Below, piece by piece: positions 13,401 to 24,639 of a stretch of 64,000 nt of DNA. The notes beneath the pieces were generated by a model. That model was given only the letters and a program-made list of their open reading frames with translations. It was not told the origin of the DNA and did no database searches. The translations under genes were made by a program, and so were the position numbers. Each line of letters begins with the position of its first letter. Position 1 is the first letter of the stretch. This stretch comes from Channa striata (taxonomy: Eukaryota > Chordata > Actinopteri > Anabantiformes > Channidae), in the NCBI GenBank assembly GCA_033026295.1, contig CM065189.1, forward strand, positions 5,783,203 through 5,847,202, read 5' to 3'.

Positions 13401-16400
13401 AATAAATCAAGTGCATTCAAGCATTTATTATATAGTGATTTATGTAATGTCCTGCTCCATTCCTTTCACTGCCTTTTCCTAATCTTTTTACAGAGCCCTG
13501 GAGCAATTCCCCGTGCAACACTTTTGGCACTCCTGGCATCTGTGTAAAGAACTCAAATGTCCGTAAGTGAATTTTCTTTTTGAGGTTGACATAAAAATGT
13601 ACGTGTGTGTCAGGACTGTGATTCACGTTCCAGCTCTCCCAAATACTAACCAGGCCAGCTAGTGGTGAACGTCTGAGCACTGGTCCCGAGCCGAGGTGAA
13701 AAAGTGGGGGTGTTGTGTCCAGAAGGACATCTGGCATAAATATGCCAAACCATATTTGGCAGACCAGAAATCTGCTGTGGCAGCCCTGAGCTTACGGCAG
13801 ACTGATTGGGTACAGCAAAATGCTACGGCAAGAGGGAGCCAGGACCAAGGTTCAGGGAGGAGACATCATAGCCACCGTCACACTCTGAGATCAGGTACTG
13901 AGCCCTAATAATAAGCTAATGCAAGCTTAAAGCAACTGACCTGAGATTGAAGATCATCACAACGCACACCTGGAACCTCCATGGCCAATTACCAAGACTA
14001 AGTGAAATTTCCTCTGAAAGTCTCCTAGAATATGTCAATGCAGCACTAGGACCAATTCCTACCACTATAAACACCACAATAACAGTGATCTTTGAGTTTC
14101 ACGGCTAAGAGTTGAACATGAGCCATGAGGAGCAGTTTTCTCCCTGAACGAAGAGGTTGGAAACCAACATCAAGGCAGCACTGGGTGGTGTTGCTATATC
14201 TAGCTACTTTAATTGCAAAAAGGCATGATGAAGAAAGGGGTACCCAAGAAATAAGAGTCCACTTCTGACGCCTTCAAGACTACCAAGCAAGGACTCCAGT
14301 CCCTGGCTAACCTGCCTGAAGTCCCATGTCACCCTTATAGGTTTCTCAGTCTCAGGTCCTCTACTAAAGCCCTGGGAGGTTGGAGGAGTCTCCCATTTGG
14401 ACTTGCTACTCTTTGAACAGCCTGCACCAAAGGTCCTGTCTAGTGTGCTAGACCCCGGCTCTCATGTCTTAAGTGCTCGGAGCCTGTTCTTGCGCTGCTA
14501 CCATCAGTGCCTCAGCGGTGTCTGTTTGTTCAGGCTTTTCCTGCCACTGGTAAAACTATCAAATGTCAGACACCTCAGCTGCTGTATCTGCCAATGCTGC
14601 GTCCCATGCCATGCTGTGTTTTATGCAGGACAATGGCTGGCAGGCCCCCTCTGGCTAGTTTCTAGTTGGTACAGTAATTAATAAAAAATAAGAGTCACAG
14701 TCGTTGACGATATTAACCATTTTATGAGCTAACAGGTGATTAACCCATAATGATACTAATTTCTTAGTTGTTATTATTTTTATAAAAACATATATTTTTA
14801 TATTAAAACCACCAAGTACTATAGGGCTGGGATTTCTAAATGCAAACAAAGTCTATTTACTATTGTATTTGTTTATTGGCACGTTGCCATGGCTCTTTTA
14901 AATATACCCGTAAATATGAACAAAGGAATGGCTTAGTGGCAAACAAAGGTGCTGTTTCAGAGAGCTCAGGTCAACTGTCAGATCTGTCACAGCTGGATTG
15001 GATTTCAGAGCTCTGTTAGATGAGGGCACAATCGCCACCATGGCCATGTGGGTACCCATGGAGCTCTAAGTCCAAATTAGAACCCCTGGAAACTTGATAT
15101 TAGGCTAGATTCTTCGACAAACAGGCCTCCTCACATCATCAGAAGACAGAGAAGCTCCTTCCCTCTGTTCTAAATCCATCTCCCTTTGTTTCCATACTCA
15201 CAGCTCCAGCAATGGCGTGTCCTGAGGGCTGGACTGTGTTCCAGGGCCGCTGCTACTACTACAACGAAGTTTCAATGAGCTGGCCTGAAGCTGATGTAAA
15301 TACCAAATAGTATCAAATTGTATAACATGTACATTTAGATAATTAACACATGCAGTGTCTGCATAAACAGACAGTTACAGATGAGATACATTTGTAATAT
15401 CACTTTGATGTATGTAGTACAAGTGCAGGTTCTTCGCTCCTTTGGCTCTGCGAACCCGACTGGTGTACTTTAATATACTCTTGATGATCTGATAAGTAAT
15501 TTCAGTCTGTTTTATATCCACTCTCCCAGTTTTTTTGAAAATACAATTAAAGTGTTCATAAATATTACAGTAATTAAATATTTATGAACACTTCAATTGT
15601 ATTTTTCAAAACCATAAAGATATGGATCTTTATGGGTAACAATTAGGTGGTGAAGATAGTGGAGCATTTTACCGCTAAAAAGCTAGATGTGTGCTGCAGG
15701 AGAAGGTAGAGAACAAAAACAGAACTAAAAGGAAAGTCAATATTTCTTTCTCCTGTTTTTATTTTCCCGGGTCCTTCCCTTCTCTGCTTTCCCTCCACTA
15801 GGCCAGCTGTGCAAGTCTTGGGGCCAGCTTGGTATCTGTCCATAGCCCCCAGGAGTATATGTTCCTCTTACAGCAAACATTTTCTCCATCCTGGTTGGGT
15901 GGATTCTACATTGATGTGAGTTGATTAAAAATCATGTTCAAAAAAGAGAATAATAGCATATTCTGTATTGCTCTGCTGGCTTTAAAACAAACCTTGGTCG
16001 TCTTTATTTTAACAGGCAACATGTTATCATATTTAAAGACACTGGTATTATTTTTGGCTCAACCTTCAAAGACTCGTATCACTACAAGATCAATGAACAT
16101 TTTCTGCACTTCTGCTTGTTAATTAATTTAAAAAATGTACAAATATATCCTCATTTTTGAATTTAGTGATCTTCAGGCCCTGGCATCACAGTATTAAAAA
16201 CAGACATGGGGTATGTGTGGAAATCACAGCATGAGCTCAGGAAAACCTCTTCAATCCATACTCAATGAACCCATATTTTTGCTGAATCTACAAATACAAG
16301 ATAAAACTCTGGTATTCGAAGAAACAAATAAGATCTAGAAACACTGCTGCCCTCTTTGAGCCCGAGCCAGTTTAAATTGGACTGAGGTGAAGGGGAAAGA

Positions 16401-17979
16401 TTCCCTGCTGTCTGATGACTCGAAATTTCTAATTCAATATGGAAACCATGGACCTTTTGTCCCCCATGCTAGGGGTGCCTGCAGGTGACCCCACTACTAA
16501 AGAAGCCTGGTCGGAGACTGTCTCTCCTCTTCCATTTCTGGCTTGGACCCTTGAACGTGCAATCTTCAACGACCTTTTCAGACTTCCTTCCTTAGATCAA
16601 CCTCCTTGACGTTAACTTGGCGTCGACAGTGGTCACCCCACAGAAACTACTTTGGGCTGCAAAAGCTGCAGCTCAGTCTTCTTTCTTAATCCTGCTCGAT
16701 CTTTCTGTCCCCACTCTCGGACTTAGGCATCCCCGTTAAAGCCTTGGCCTCGTTCAGATCTTACTATCTGGCGAACCTTCAAAGCGCATTGTCAGGGGCA
16801 TGTTTCTAACTCTCACAGCCTCTCCACAGGAGTGCCACATGGCTCATTTCTTGGCCATCTTCTTGTCTCCATCTATATTACATCTCCGGGTTCTGTCACT
16901 GTCTCCTCATGCATTTCTGCCTGTCTCTATCTGTTTGCATAAGAGAGCAACAGCTTCAACTCAACCTCCAAAAGACAGAAGTAACAGTCTTTTTCAGCCA
17001 GGCCTTAAATACATCACAGCATCAGTAACAACATAGGATCTTCAGTGATTGTCTCCACTAAGTCTGACTCACTGGAAGTTACAGTGCTCACCAAGAAATA
17101 GTCTAGTCCTTATACAACATAATAAACGTTTATACGTTTAAATAAATGAGATCCTTCGTGTTAATTATTGAGCTTTGGAGATCTCGTTTGGTTTTATTCT
17201 AAATCTTGAAGGAGCTGCTTCCCACCTGATGCCAGTGTTTTTGCCGAGCCAATCATCTCCCGACTCTGTAATTAAAGAATGACAGTGCTATTAAAACTTG
17301 GCAAAAAGACAAGAAAACATTTTCAACTGTTCATTGAAAGATTGACTGTATGTTCAAATTATTGGAGCTGAACCTAAATACACAAATCTTCAGGACTTTA
17401 AAATGTATATTTGACAATATGAGTTTGTAGTGTTGAGAATAACTGGCCCAGTTACTCTCAGATTAATAGAGCAAAAGGAACACGTAGATTGCAATCATTT
17501 GCACGTGGGTTTAGTTATTAATGAGTTATTAATCCCAAAATCAATCAAACAATCAGCATGTATTGTTTATAAATACTCATAACATATGTTTTGTCACAAA
17601 GAGCTTTAGATTCAAGATTCATTAACTGAGATGTTTCCTTACATGCTTCTCTGGCGCTGTCACTTTAGGACCAGTGGATGTGGCTTGATGGTTCATGGTT
17701 TTATGAGGGATTTTTTGGTCAGACACCTCCACCCAGCACCTACCAGTGTCTTTCAACGTTCAACCCAGGTAACAATACACACTTACGATACAATATTTGC
17801 AAAAGACACAATCCTGGTAATTCAAATTCCTTAGCTGTTTGCAGAGGAGGTGCTCATTCATTGCAAATATCTAACGCATTCTCTTATTATCTGTCTTCAC
17901 AGATGGATGGAGCCCCTATAGTTGCAATCAAATCATGCCTTCATTTTGTATGAAGGAGGCACTTTCTTACAGGCACTAG
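7405..17979 (+). CDS. secreted two-domain C-type lectin with mucin-like stalk
   Basis: Nine coding exons can be joined: 7405-7468, 8919-9541 (or from 8819), 10580-10705, 13183-13282, 13494-13562, 15204-15295, 15802-15915, 17669-17768 and 17903-17979. With the 8919 acceptor they give 454 residues: signal peptide 1-21, Thr/Pro stalk about 22-202, CTLD1 about 204-321, CTLD2 about 333-445, and a short tail ending at TAG. No transmembrane segment is visible, so secretion is expected. Each CTLD begins CPEGW, carries GRCYY and a WLGG block (the family's WIGL motif), and has six cysteines, the long-form pattern. The EPN/QPD and WND motifs that bind calcium and sugar are missing in both, so calcium-dependent sugar binding is doubtful. 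The domains resemble fish soluble lectins of the nattectin/ladderlectin kind and single mannose-receptor domains. The CTLDs share similar exon phases, pointing to domain duplication. The stalk exon has a frame conflict. Confidence 0.85.
7850..8510 (+). mobile_element. Tc1-like transposase remnant in lectin intron
   Basis: Broken plus-strand frames resemble the C-terminal half of a Tc1-family transposase. They include an HQDGEPGHS-like stretch (family QQDNAPCHT) at about 8250, and PNLNLMELLWEKLE (family SPDLNPIEHLWDxL) near 8360-8400. The first two catalytic acidic blocks are eroded and stop codons interrupt every frame. The open frames at 8003-8197 (plus) and 7823-8104 (minus) are pieces of it, not host genes. 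Ends are approximate. Confidence 0.75.
8819..9541 (+). CDS. lectin exon: Thr/Pro mucin-like stalk and start of CTLD1
   Basis: A pyrimidine-rich acceptor at 8817-8818 opens an exon that ends at donor GTAAAC after 9541. The 3' part, in the frame shared with the CTLD, encodes a Thr/Pro-rich stalk (for example TPTTTATP) and then CPEGWEVFQGRCYYF through SWPEAQ. From 8819 in phase 1 the frame instead runs to a stop at 9076-9078. The CTLD frame has its own upstream stop at 8885. An acceptor-like CAG at 8916-8918 would start the exon at 8919 and restore one continuous frame. Otherwise a one-base indel in the repeats must be assumed. The stalk should be heavily O-glycosylated, by analogy with mucins. 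Confidence 0.7.
8870..9375 (+). repeat. imperfect minisatellite encoding the mucin stalk
   Basis: Degenerate units recur with a leading 'acaggg(c/a)tttt' (8921, 9081, 9298; a variant 'aacaggtttcc' near 9220) followed by 'cccaccactactcc' and 'cacctacaatta' type blocks. Units vary in length and some differ by lengths not divisible by three, which explains the changing reading frame along the array. Confidence 0.75.
9542..10579 (+). other. lectin intron, nothing recognised
   Basis: This AT-rich intron runs between the CTLD1 first and second exons and ends in 'cctcttctcgtccaccag'. No repeat family or exon was recognised in it. Confidence 0.6.
10580..10705 (+). CDS. lectin exon: CTLD1 middle
   Basis: Acceptor 'gtccaccag' and donor 'cag|gtacaa' bound a 42-residue, phase-0 exon. 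It begins SNCALLES, contains the ASVHSPQEYNFL block typical of fish CTLDs, and ends in WLGGFYLQ, the WIGL core motif. Confidence 0.85.
10706..13182 (+). other. lectin intron containing a MITE-like element
   Basis: The intron separates the WLGG exon from the next CTLD1 exon. Apart from the element at 11440-12060 it is AT-rich and holds nothing recognised. The open frame at 11290-11496 partly overlaps the element end and is not a gene. Confidence 0.6.
11440..12060. mobile_element. non-autonomous DNA transposon with long inverted repeats
   Basis: The left end, from 'cccctccaaaagtactgga' through about 11590, is matched by the reverse complement of about 11890-12060. Shared blocks include 'gaggccaa(t/c)tcctttattttt' and 'atagactgaaaacat'. 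The arms are about 130-170 bases and roughly 85 percent alike by eye. The roughly 300-base centre may hold a worn transposase fragment on the minus strand but has no open frame. The structure suggests a deleted derivative of a Tc1/mariner-like fish element. I am unsure of the superfamily. A flanking TA target duplication is possible but not clear. Confidence 0.75.
13183..13282 (+). CDS. lectin exon: CTLD1 third part
   Basis: The exon encodes YQWLWIDGSWFY through CLLLNSN, entering in phase 0 and leaving in phase 1 at donor GTAACA. Two N-glycosylation sequons (NNS, NAS) sit where canonical lectins carry the EPN or QPD sugar-specificity motif, which is absent. Confidence 0.85.
13494..13562 (+). 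CDS. lectin exon: CTLD1 end
   Basis: After the acceptor 'ctttttacag' the exon gives EPWSNSPCNTFGTPGICVKN. WSN stands where WND is usual, so a calcium-ligand Asp is missing. The two last CTLD cysteines are present. It ends in phase 1 at GTAAGT. Confidence 0.85.
13563..15203 (+). other. lectin inter-domain intron with degenerate repeat DNA
   Basis: The intron separates the two CTLDs. Part of it (about 13700-13870) resembles decayed fish retroelement sequence such as 'aggacatctggcataaatatgcca'. The open frames at 13696-13908 and 14397-14681 have no domain or splice support. I could not assign a family to 13870-14650. Confidence 0.4.
15204..15295 (+). CDS. lectin exon: CTLD2 start
   Basis: This exon, phase 1 in and phase 0 out, encodes PPAMACPEGWTVFQGRCYYY through SWPEAD. 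It closely parallels the CTLD1 opening in exon 8819-9541, with the same CPEGW, GRCYY and SWPEA blocks, as expected after duplication of a domain cassette. Confidence 0.85.
15533..15611. repeat. long inverted repeat / hairpin in lectin intron
   Basis: Two arms of about 34 bases, 'ttttgaaaatacaatt...' and its near-perfect reverse complement ending '...gtatttttcaaaa', flank a loop of about ten bases. The arms differ at only one or two positions. It could be a small palindromic MITE or form an RNA hairpin in the intron. No coding sequence is present. Confidence 0.8.
15802..15915 (+). CDS. lectin exon: CTLD2 second part
   Basis: A 38-residue, phase-0 exon gives ASCASLGASLVSVHSPQEY followed by WLGGFYID. 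It parallels the 10580-10705 exon but is four codons shorter, between the SPQEY and WLGG blocks. Confidence 0.85.
16390..17110 (+). mobile_element. L2-type LINE reverse transcriptase fragment
   Basis: Broken plus-strand frames between about 16680 and 16990 resemble the reverse transcriptase of L2-clade LINEs: a LLDLS block, a SYLSGEPSKRI-like block, GVPHGSFLGHLLVSIYI (family GVPQGSVLGPLLF), then LQLNLQKTEV (family LNPxKTE) shortly after the eroded YADD region. Just upstream (about 16410-16470) a piece reading SDDSKFLIQYGNHG resembles a Tc1-type transposase block and may be a separate relic. All are dead. Boundaries are approximate. Confidence 0.7.
17669..17768 (+). CDS. lectin exon: CTLD2 third part
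   Basis: The acceptor 'ctgtcactttag' precedes DQWMWLDGSWFYEGF through YQCLSTFNP. It parallels the CTLD1 exon at 13183-13282, with the same 100-base length and phases. No EPN or QPD motif is present. Confidence 0.85.
17903..17979 (+). CDS. lectin terminal coding exon: CTLD2 end
   Basis: The exon enters in phase 1 and encodes DGWSPYSC through PSFCMKEALSYRH, then TAG at 17977-17979. It supplies the fifth and sixth CTLD cysteines. WSP replaces the usual WND. The protein stops about nine residues after the last cysteine, with no anchor sequence. Confidence 0.85.
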
Positions 17980-18440
17980 GGTGGAGAGTAATTGAATAGT
18001 TCAGTCAAGCAAAACCCAAATATAGTCATCCCCAAAAATTGTGCAATTTTTCCAAACAAATTAAAGGGTCATTTATCATTGCAGAGTTTCACGACAATTT
18101 GATTGTAGTTAAATGTGTTGATTTGCACTATAATTAAAATTTCCATTCTCCACAAAAATTACCAGAGAGTTCTGCCCCAATCTAAGTCCAGTGCAGTATC
18201 AGTGTTTCAACTATTGTCACTGAATAAGGAGGAAATATAATGCATGACTTAATTTGAAAGCCCCACTACGTCTCATTTTTACAATATAATAACCACTTCA
18301 GAAACACTGTGATCTTTTCTCCTTATCTTTCCTTTCTGGCACTTGGGTCTCATGAAACAAAAACAGTTCTTATCTTGGCACTTAGCTTGAAATATCTTTT
18401 CTTTTACCCTTGTGGACATGAATAAACTATGAACTGGTCA
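17980..18440 (+). other. 3' UTR of the lectin gene with polyadenylation signal
   Basis: An AATAAA at 18421-18426 is the first good polyadenylation signal after the stop codon and would give a 3' UTR of about 460 bases. The cleavage position is inferred. Confidence 0.5.
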
Positions 18441-18469
18441 TGTGCTAGATATTCACTAAAGCTTTCTTT

Positions 18470-18605
18470 TGATCATGGCTGGGTCAAGTTTCAAACCCAT
18501 CCATTGTATGCTCAATGATTCACAGTTGGGTCCAAAACAGTAAAACAACATCATATTTAATCCACATTCAGCTAACACAAATGCTTCTTAGTCAGAATAT
18601 ATTAT
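18470..18605 (+). repeat. unclassified interspersed repeat, copy A
   Basis: The segment from 'tgatcatggctgg' through 'cacaaatgcttcttagtcag' is a diverged match to 34885-35040. Shared blocks include 'cagttgggt', 'atccacattcagc'/'atgcacattcagc' and 'aaatgcttctta'. I do not recognise the family. Confidence 0.55.
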
Positions 18606-19362
18606 CAAATTTATGTATATTCTTATTGTACTAGGTTTAGGGTTAGGTTTGCAATTGCCTACGTGCAGTTTCGTGTAAGAAACTGCAAGGGGAAGGACAA
18701 ACAATCAGAAGAATGCCATTTATCTAGACTTAGAAAAGGTTTTTAAGCTTCTGATCTGGGAACCCACTGACATTCGGCACAGTAGTTGAGGTGTTGCCAG
18801 TAGCTAGCACTTAGTTTGAGCTGACACAAGTGTTTTTTTGCACTGACTCCTCTACAATTGTCTTCATCTTTGGCAGCTCATGAGGGAAACAGGGATTGTC
18901 CAAACAGCGTTAAACCCTGAACTCAGAGCCCAGGCTGAATTAGAGCAGCTTATCAGCTGAGATCCAGCGGAGGTTTCTTATGAAGTAATATTTCATTTCA
19001 AATCCTGATGAACTAGCTTTTACTTGTTTTTCCCCTTCATTAAAAACACGTTTCCTTTGCTCGCTCCTCGTTCTTTCCTTCACCGCTTTGCTCTGTCCCC
19101 AGTTGTTTTTGCAGGGCAGCCTGATATACTTACAGGCCAATCAAGTGCTAACTTATTTGTAGATAAGAGCTGCTCTAGTCTGATCGAACCACAATCTCTC
19201 TGCTGAGGTAAAAATGCAAAAGTGATATTTACCAAAGCATTGTGCAAAATCTACCCTAGTCTCATACAGGCACTTAGACCCGTGATGAATTCATACAGCC
19301 ATCTGCTTCTTATTAATACAGTAACATGCATTTTGGAATCTGGATTTTTACAATCTCAGCCT

Positions 19363-19363
<1 letters not shown>

Positions 19364-19406
<43 letters not shown>
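19364..19406. repeat. (CA)n microsatellite
   Basis: About 21 uninterrupted CA dinucleotides, likely polymorphic in length. Confidence 0.97.
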
Positions 19407-19408
<2 letters not shown>

Positions 19409-20291
19409 AATGTGTTGGACGGGGCAGCTTGAAATGTGCCTGACTTTGGCTGGTTTTCTAAATAACATTCAGAGCTTTGAGCTGAGGGTAAAACAGGCAC
19501 ATTTGTGCTAAAGTCAGCGGAGAAACGTCCCATTCTGAAGTAATGAATAACAATGATTTGTACTTACTCAAGAAGCTGCACAATCGTTGTGTAAATTATT
19601 TGAATTTTATTGTGGGAGGGGAAGTACTTCGAGCTGCTGCCTCCCAGCTAGTGTGTTTGTGTGGCTCCTCCCACAATGAGTTTAAATTTCCTATGTCCCA
19701 GATTCCCAGGATCTAAACTGTAAATCATTTCAGTTTTGTTCAGCTTGGAAATGAAAGTTCACCTGCTGCCTTTAAGACCAACTTCATTTAACTTAAATTT
19801 ATGTTTTAGTGTATTTTCGGGTAGGGACTGAAATAACACCAAAATTTATTACAATGAGACAATTTTTTAAAACAACAACAATAAAAAAATAAGAGTGTTT
19901 GAAGATTCTGTACACTTAAACAATGCTCACTGGGAAGTCTGCTAGATTTGTTGCTTCTTTACTGAGTGAGTGAATAAAGTAAAGCAAAGTGGTCTCAAAA
20001 TGAATAGGAAATGAACTAGAAATCAACACGACTTACATGTTTGCGTTAATCCAAAAAACATAGTTCAAAACACTTAATTTTTGTGAGATGTTGTACAGTC
20101 ACCCCCTCTCCTCTCACCCAGTGAGAGCTGGGACTGGCTCTGGCACTTGTGTGATCCTAAAGAGGATAATCAGTCCTTGAAATGAATGGATTTAGCTGGA
20201 AAAGGGCCTTTTAATGAGATCAAACAGCATGTAGTAAAACCTTATGGCCAGCTGGTGGCACTACACAGCCACTGCACATCAGAGAATGTAA

Positions 20292-20310
20292 CCCCCCCCC
20301 CCAAAAAAAA
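20292..20310. repeat. C11-A8 homopolymer junction
   Basis: Eleven C residues are followed directly by eight A residues. This is a low-complexity site prone to sequencing or length error. Confidence 0.9.
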
Positions 20311-22396
20311 GAACAACTCAAAGAAGAGCCCCACCTTTTCATTCCTCTCCATCTTTCTCTTCATGTTTCTTTTCTTCTTTCTCTTCCGGTCAGTTGAACT
20401 CCATTTGCTTTTCTCTGCAGCGGGTGTCATTGTAGACATGTGGCCCCTTTTTGCTTTCCCTCATTTAACTGCCTTTACAGCGTTGGTCACTTAATTCCCC
20501 TCACTTTAAACATGCTAAATGAAGAACAAACAACACCATGGTTTATTCAAATATATAAAAATATAAATTAAGATTGAAAAAATTTCACATTTTACATGAT
20601 ATGTTGTAAAGAGCTTGATAACTAGATGCGAATGCCTGGATCTACACTATGCAATTGAATTTTGTATCTTAAATGAAGACTGAAAACCTATGGATTAATA
20701 AATGCATTATAATATGTCTAAGCAGTTATGTTTTCCCTTTTTATTCCCTCACATTATAAAGGCAATTTGCCAAATCAAATAATTTTGTTAATTCAAATGA
20801 AATAGTTGTAACTAAATCAACACTTTTTTTTAAACCTGTCCCACAGTGTACTTAAAAAGTTGATGGAAATATTGGGACCATATATTCTATGGTGGACCTA
20901 AGTGCTCAACACACTAACATGAAAAAATGCAACCAACCAAAGATACAACATGTACATTTTTCTACTTTGTTGGAAAAACACCCTCCAAAACTTTCAGTAT
21001 TATAATGTGGGTGGTGCCAGCGATGTTGCCTTTGAGCCGACATTTCTGAGCAAGGTCCACCCTTTTACCCAGTCCGGGGCCCAATAAGAGAGAGTGTTTT
21101 CAATGACAGTGAAGTGTTTGCATGCTGCTTGAACATTGCTCAGCACTTGGCATTTTTGTGCAGGACCACCCTAAACACGTCCATTTTGAAAACCGTCACC
21201 TGGAGACACTCATGTAGCGTACAGATGCTGTCTTATGGTAAACTGATGTAAGCTCGCTTTCAAAATCGTTTTGTCGTCTGTTACTCCCCGTGAGGTGAAG
21301 TTATTAAACAAAAACAGACCTTCATTTATTGCTGCTTGATAAAGTTTAAGCATTGCTGTTTATTTGAGAAAGGCAGAGTTTAGGACTCATGACAAGACCG
21401 GCTTACGTTGCATATCTTAGATTTAAGAAAATACTTTCACCCACACAGGCACAAAATTGAAAAAACATGCCAATACTAAAATCTGAATCGAACAGAGAAC
21501 ACAGTAAATAGTGTAGCACAGATAAATAAAAAATTGTGTCGAGGAGGGTTTACAAAGTGGACACAGCTGGGACACGTTTGTGGCCAAGTTGACTCATGAA
21601 GCTGGTGAAGCCAAATATGCGTTAGTGGTATTCGCAGCTAAATAAAATGTGTTTTCTGGTAGTTTTAAGCTTTTAACTGGTTTGATTTTAAATAGTTGTA
21701 TTGTCACTGTTTTTTTTTCTTAATTGTATTCATGTGTCCGTTTGGTGATGGAACACATCTTCTTAATCTGCTTGTTTTTTTCAATTGGGGTAGTTAAATA
21801 ACTGGGGAAACCAGGTCATGATGTGGACTATAATGGGATCAGGTGAGATTGTAAACTCAACTCAGTCCACCCTAAAGTCCACGTGCTGTACAGTATCCGC
21901 AATCTGAATCACAGCAGCGTCTATTTTAAACCCTGGCCTTAATCTCAGGCTTTACGTCGAGCTGTGTTGACAAAGAAATGTGCCTCAAATAGCAAATTAG
22001 CATGCAAGCCGAGTGTACCCCCTTCTAATAGTTTTCCGCGGGTCTCCGAAGGTCAGCTCTCAGTGGAGCTGTGTCTGAGGTAACAGCGAGGAGCGGCTGT
22101 GGTTTTCCACCCATAAAGACCAGTGTTAATGCAAATTTATCTCATTTATTTTCATTAAAACCTCCCTGTGTTGCGATATAAAACACATTTTAATGAGTAT
22201 AAACTGCCATATTAAACTTTGTATTTTATTTATTTTTTTGCCATTTTTGCATTAACGACCGGAAGACTTATTTACATTTTGCCATTCGTAGTCAAGTGAG
22301 AGTCATAAAAGAGATAAGAAGTCTTTTTTAGGCAAAACACCGGACCGGAAGTTGATCCCAGTGGGTTAGATGAATGCGGGGCAGCCACTGTCATCA

Positions 22397-22421
22397 GTGT
22401 GTGTGTGTGTGTGTGTGTGTG
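22397..22421. repeat. (GT)n microsatellite
   Basis: Twelve GT dinucleotides in a row. Confidence 0.95.
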
Positions 22422-24639
22422 AGAATGTGAAGCAACATTATAAAGGGCTTTGGATAACCAAAGACCATTTACTTCAGATGAGCTCGGATAATGTGAATCA
22501 TGAACCTTCAGCTGTCCTCATTTCACAGTCAAGCATAAGCCATATAGCAGATGTACAGCGTTGCAACTCCAAACTACTGATTATAGTCTCAACAGTTTCT
22601 ATGAAATTCCTGTGTAGTAAGTCACGTATTTTGCTCATTGAGTGACGAATTGTTGACTTTCACTAAATGCTACAGCAGATGGCTTCAGCTCCTAGACAGT
22701 TTTCTGTCTTCCTGGCCAGTTCAGCTATGTCTGGAATGCATTACTGTAACAAGTGTTGTTCACAGCTACCGTCCAGATGACTACATGGCAGTCATACATG
22801 GAGGTCACATCTTGAAACCGATCAGATTTTCTGTGGGTGAAGTGTGACAAAACATTTCCAGAAGACTGTGGGCGACTGGGCGAGAAGTGAGAAAAATAAT
22901 TTTTAGCTTCACTAAATAATACAGCTTCCGTGCATGAAATCACTGCGGAGCAAACTGAGCTGAAAGTCGATCAAAAAATATGTGTGAATTGTGTGGGGAT
23001 TCGGTGGGCTGCTTGCAGTTAATGAAAGGATGTAGTCCTTTTATAAATGGATTTTCAGAGAACAGAGTCAGATCTTATGTCTTCTGTCCTAACATCTAAA
23101 TGTCAGTTCTTTGAGGTCTTCAGGAGTAAATGTTTAACAGGACGCATTTATTAAACCTGATTAATAAATAACTAAGACACAAGAGAAAAACAAAGCATCA
23201 ATGGCCAAAACTGCGCGAAAAAAATTTCAATTTCTCTTGTAGCTGACTTCCTAATATACACTGTAAATAGAACACACACACATATTAACAATTACTCGGT
23301 CAAAAAAATGATGTAATTCTTAATTGATTTGAGAGAAACAAATCCCAGTGAAATCCTCAAAGCCATAATACAACGTACAGATCCCAAACCGCTGAAGACT
23401 CGGTGCAAATGAACGTGAGATGCTCAGCTCCTGGTCAGAAACTATTATGTATTCTTCCGGTTCCTGCAAACAGTTTAATCTCCAGTCTGTGTGAGTGCCT
23501 AAACTCAAGTGTTCCCATGTGAGGTCCCATAAAAGTGTTGGATGTATTTCTTCCCTCATAAATAAGTTGCGACACAAATATTTTGGAATAACACTTTATG
23601 GATGTTTAATTAGCAGCATGTTTTCTAAGCGGACTCAGTGGAAGCCTGTAAAGGATAATGTGGCATTTCACTGCGTTGTATGTAATCACACGCTTTCAAA
23701 AGAAGTTTACCGACCACATCCACTCTGTTTTGTCAGAAACGTGTTTCTGTTAATTTAAATGAATGTCATATCCCAGCATAATGTATCATAGAGCTCGTTT
23801 GTTTTTTTTTCCCTCACTCTTTCGAAAAAGGTTTTTGGGGAATGAACAAACACTGCAACAGTTAGTCATTGTTCCCTGTCAGACCCTGTAAAAACACATC
23901 TTATCTCAAGTTGTAAAGTCCCAGCAACGCCGCCCCTGATCTGTATCAGATAAAAACATCTATTTTTTTTATTTTACCAGAACTTTTAACTGACTGGCTC
24001 AACTTTGAACCACAGACAAAGCTGCACATGGCCGGATACCAAATTGTGTTAGTCAACTGTTGCCTCCGTATCCTGCCACGCCTCTTTAGTCGGGCCAGTT
24101 TGACCTTTTGGCGGCTTGTCCTGTACAGTGGTGGCTTGCATAAATCGTTAACACGCTATAAGAGGGGGACTTACTGACGCGTGTTTGGCCGAAACACAGG
24201 TCAGTAAGTGAATCGGGGTAATTCGACTGTAATCATTCCTCCTGCTTCTATTGGCCAATAAGAATCTGCTTCCTGCCTCCCTCTCAGTCAGTGCGATAAG
24301 GACCAACATCTGCAGCCCTGTGAAATCCCCTCCTTTTTCTTGTTGAGCTCGAGTGGGGGAAAAAAGAGGGGAATGTGTCCAAAATGGCTGCCGCATGTCG
24401 AAGATATTCACTTTATGTGAGTAATGTGGAAGGTCGAGGGAGGGCAGCTGGGCCCTGTAACCTACACAGACAACATCTTTTAGAGGCAACTCTGTGTCAG
24501 CAGGAAGAGACGTTATGGCAAATAAAACCAGTCTCTCTGTCTACTGATACATTTATTCATATTGTTCAAATACATCTTCTTTCAAAATGATTAAAAAATA
24601 TAAATGTGCATCCATCCAGGTATTATTAAAACTGCTTCT

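Noticed and set aside
18631..18650. Telomere-like 'ggtttagggttaggttt'
   Set aside because: Only about two units, so not a telomeric array.
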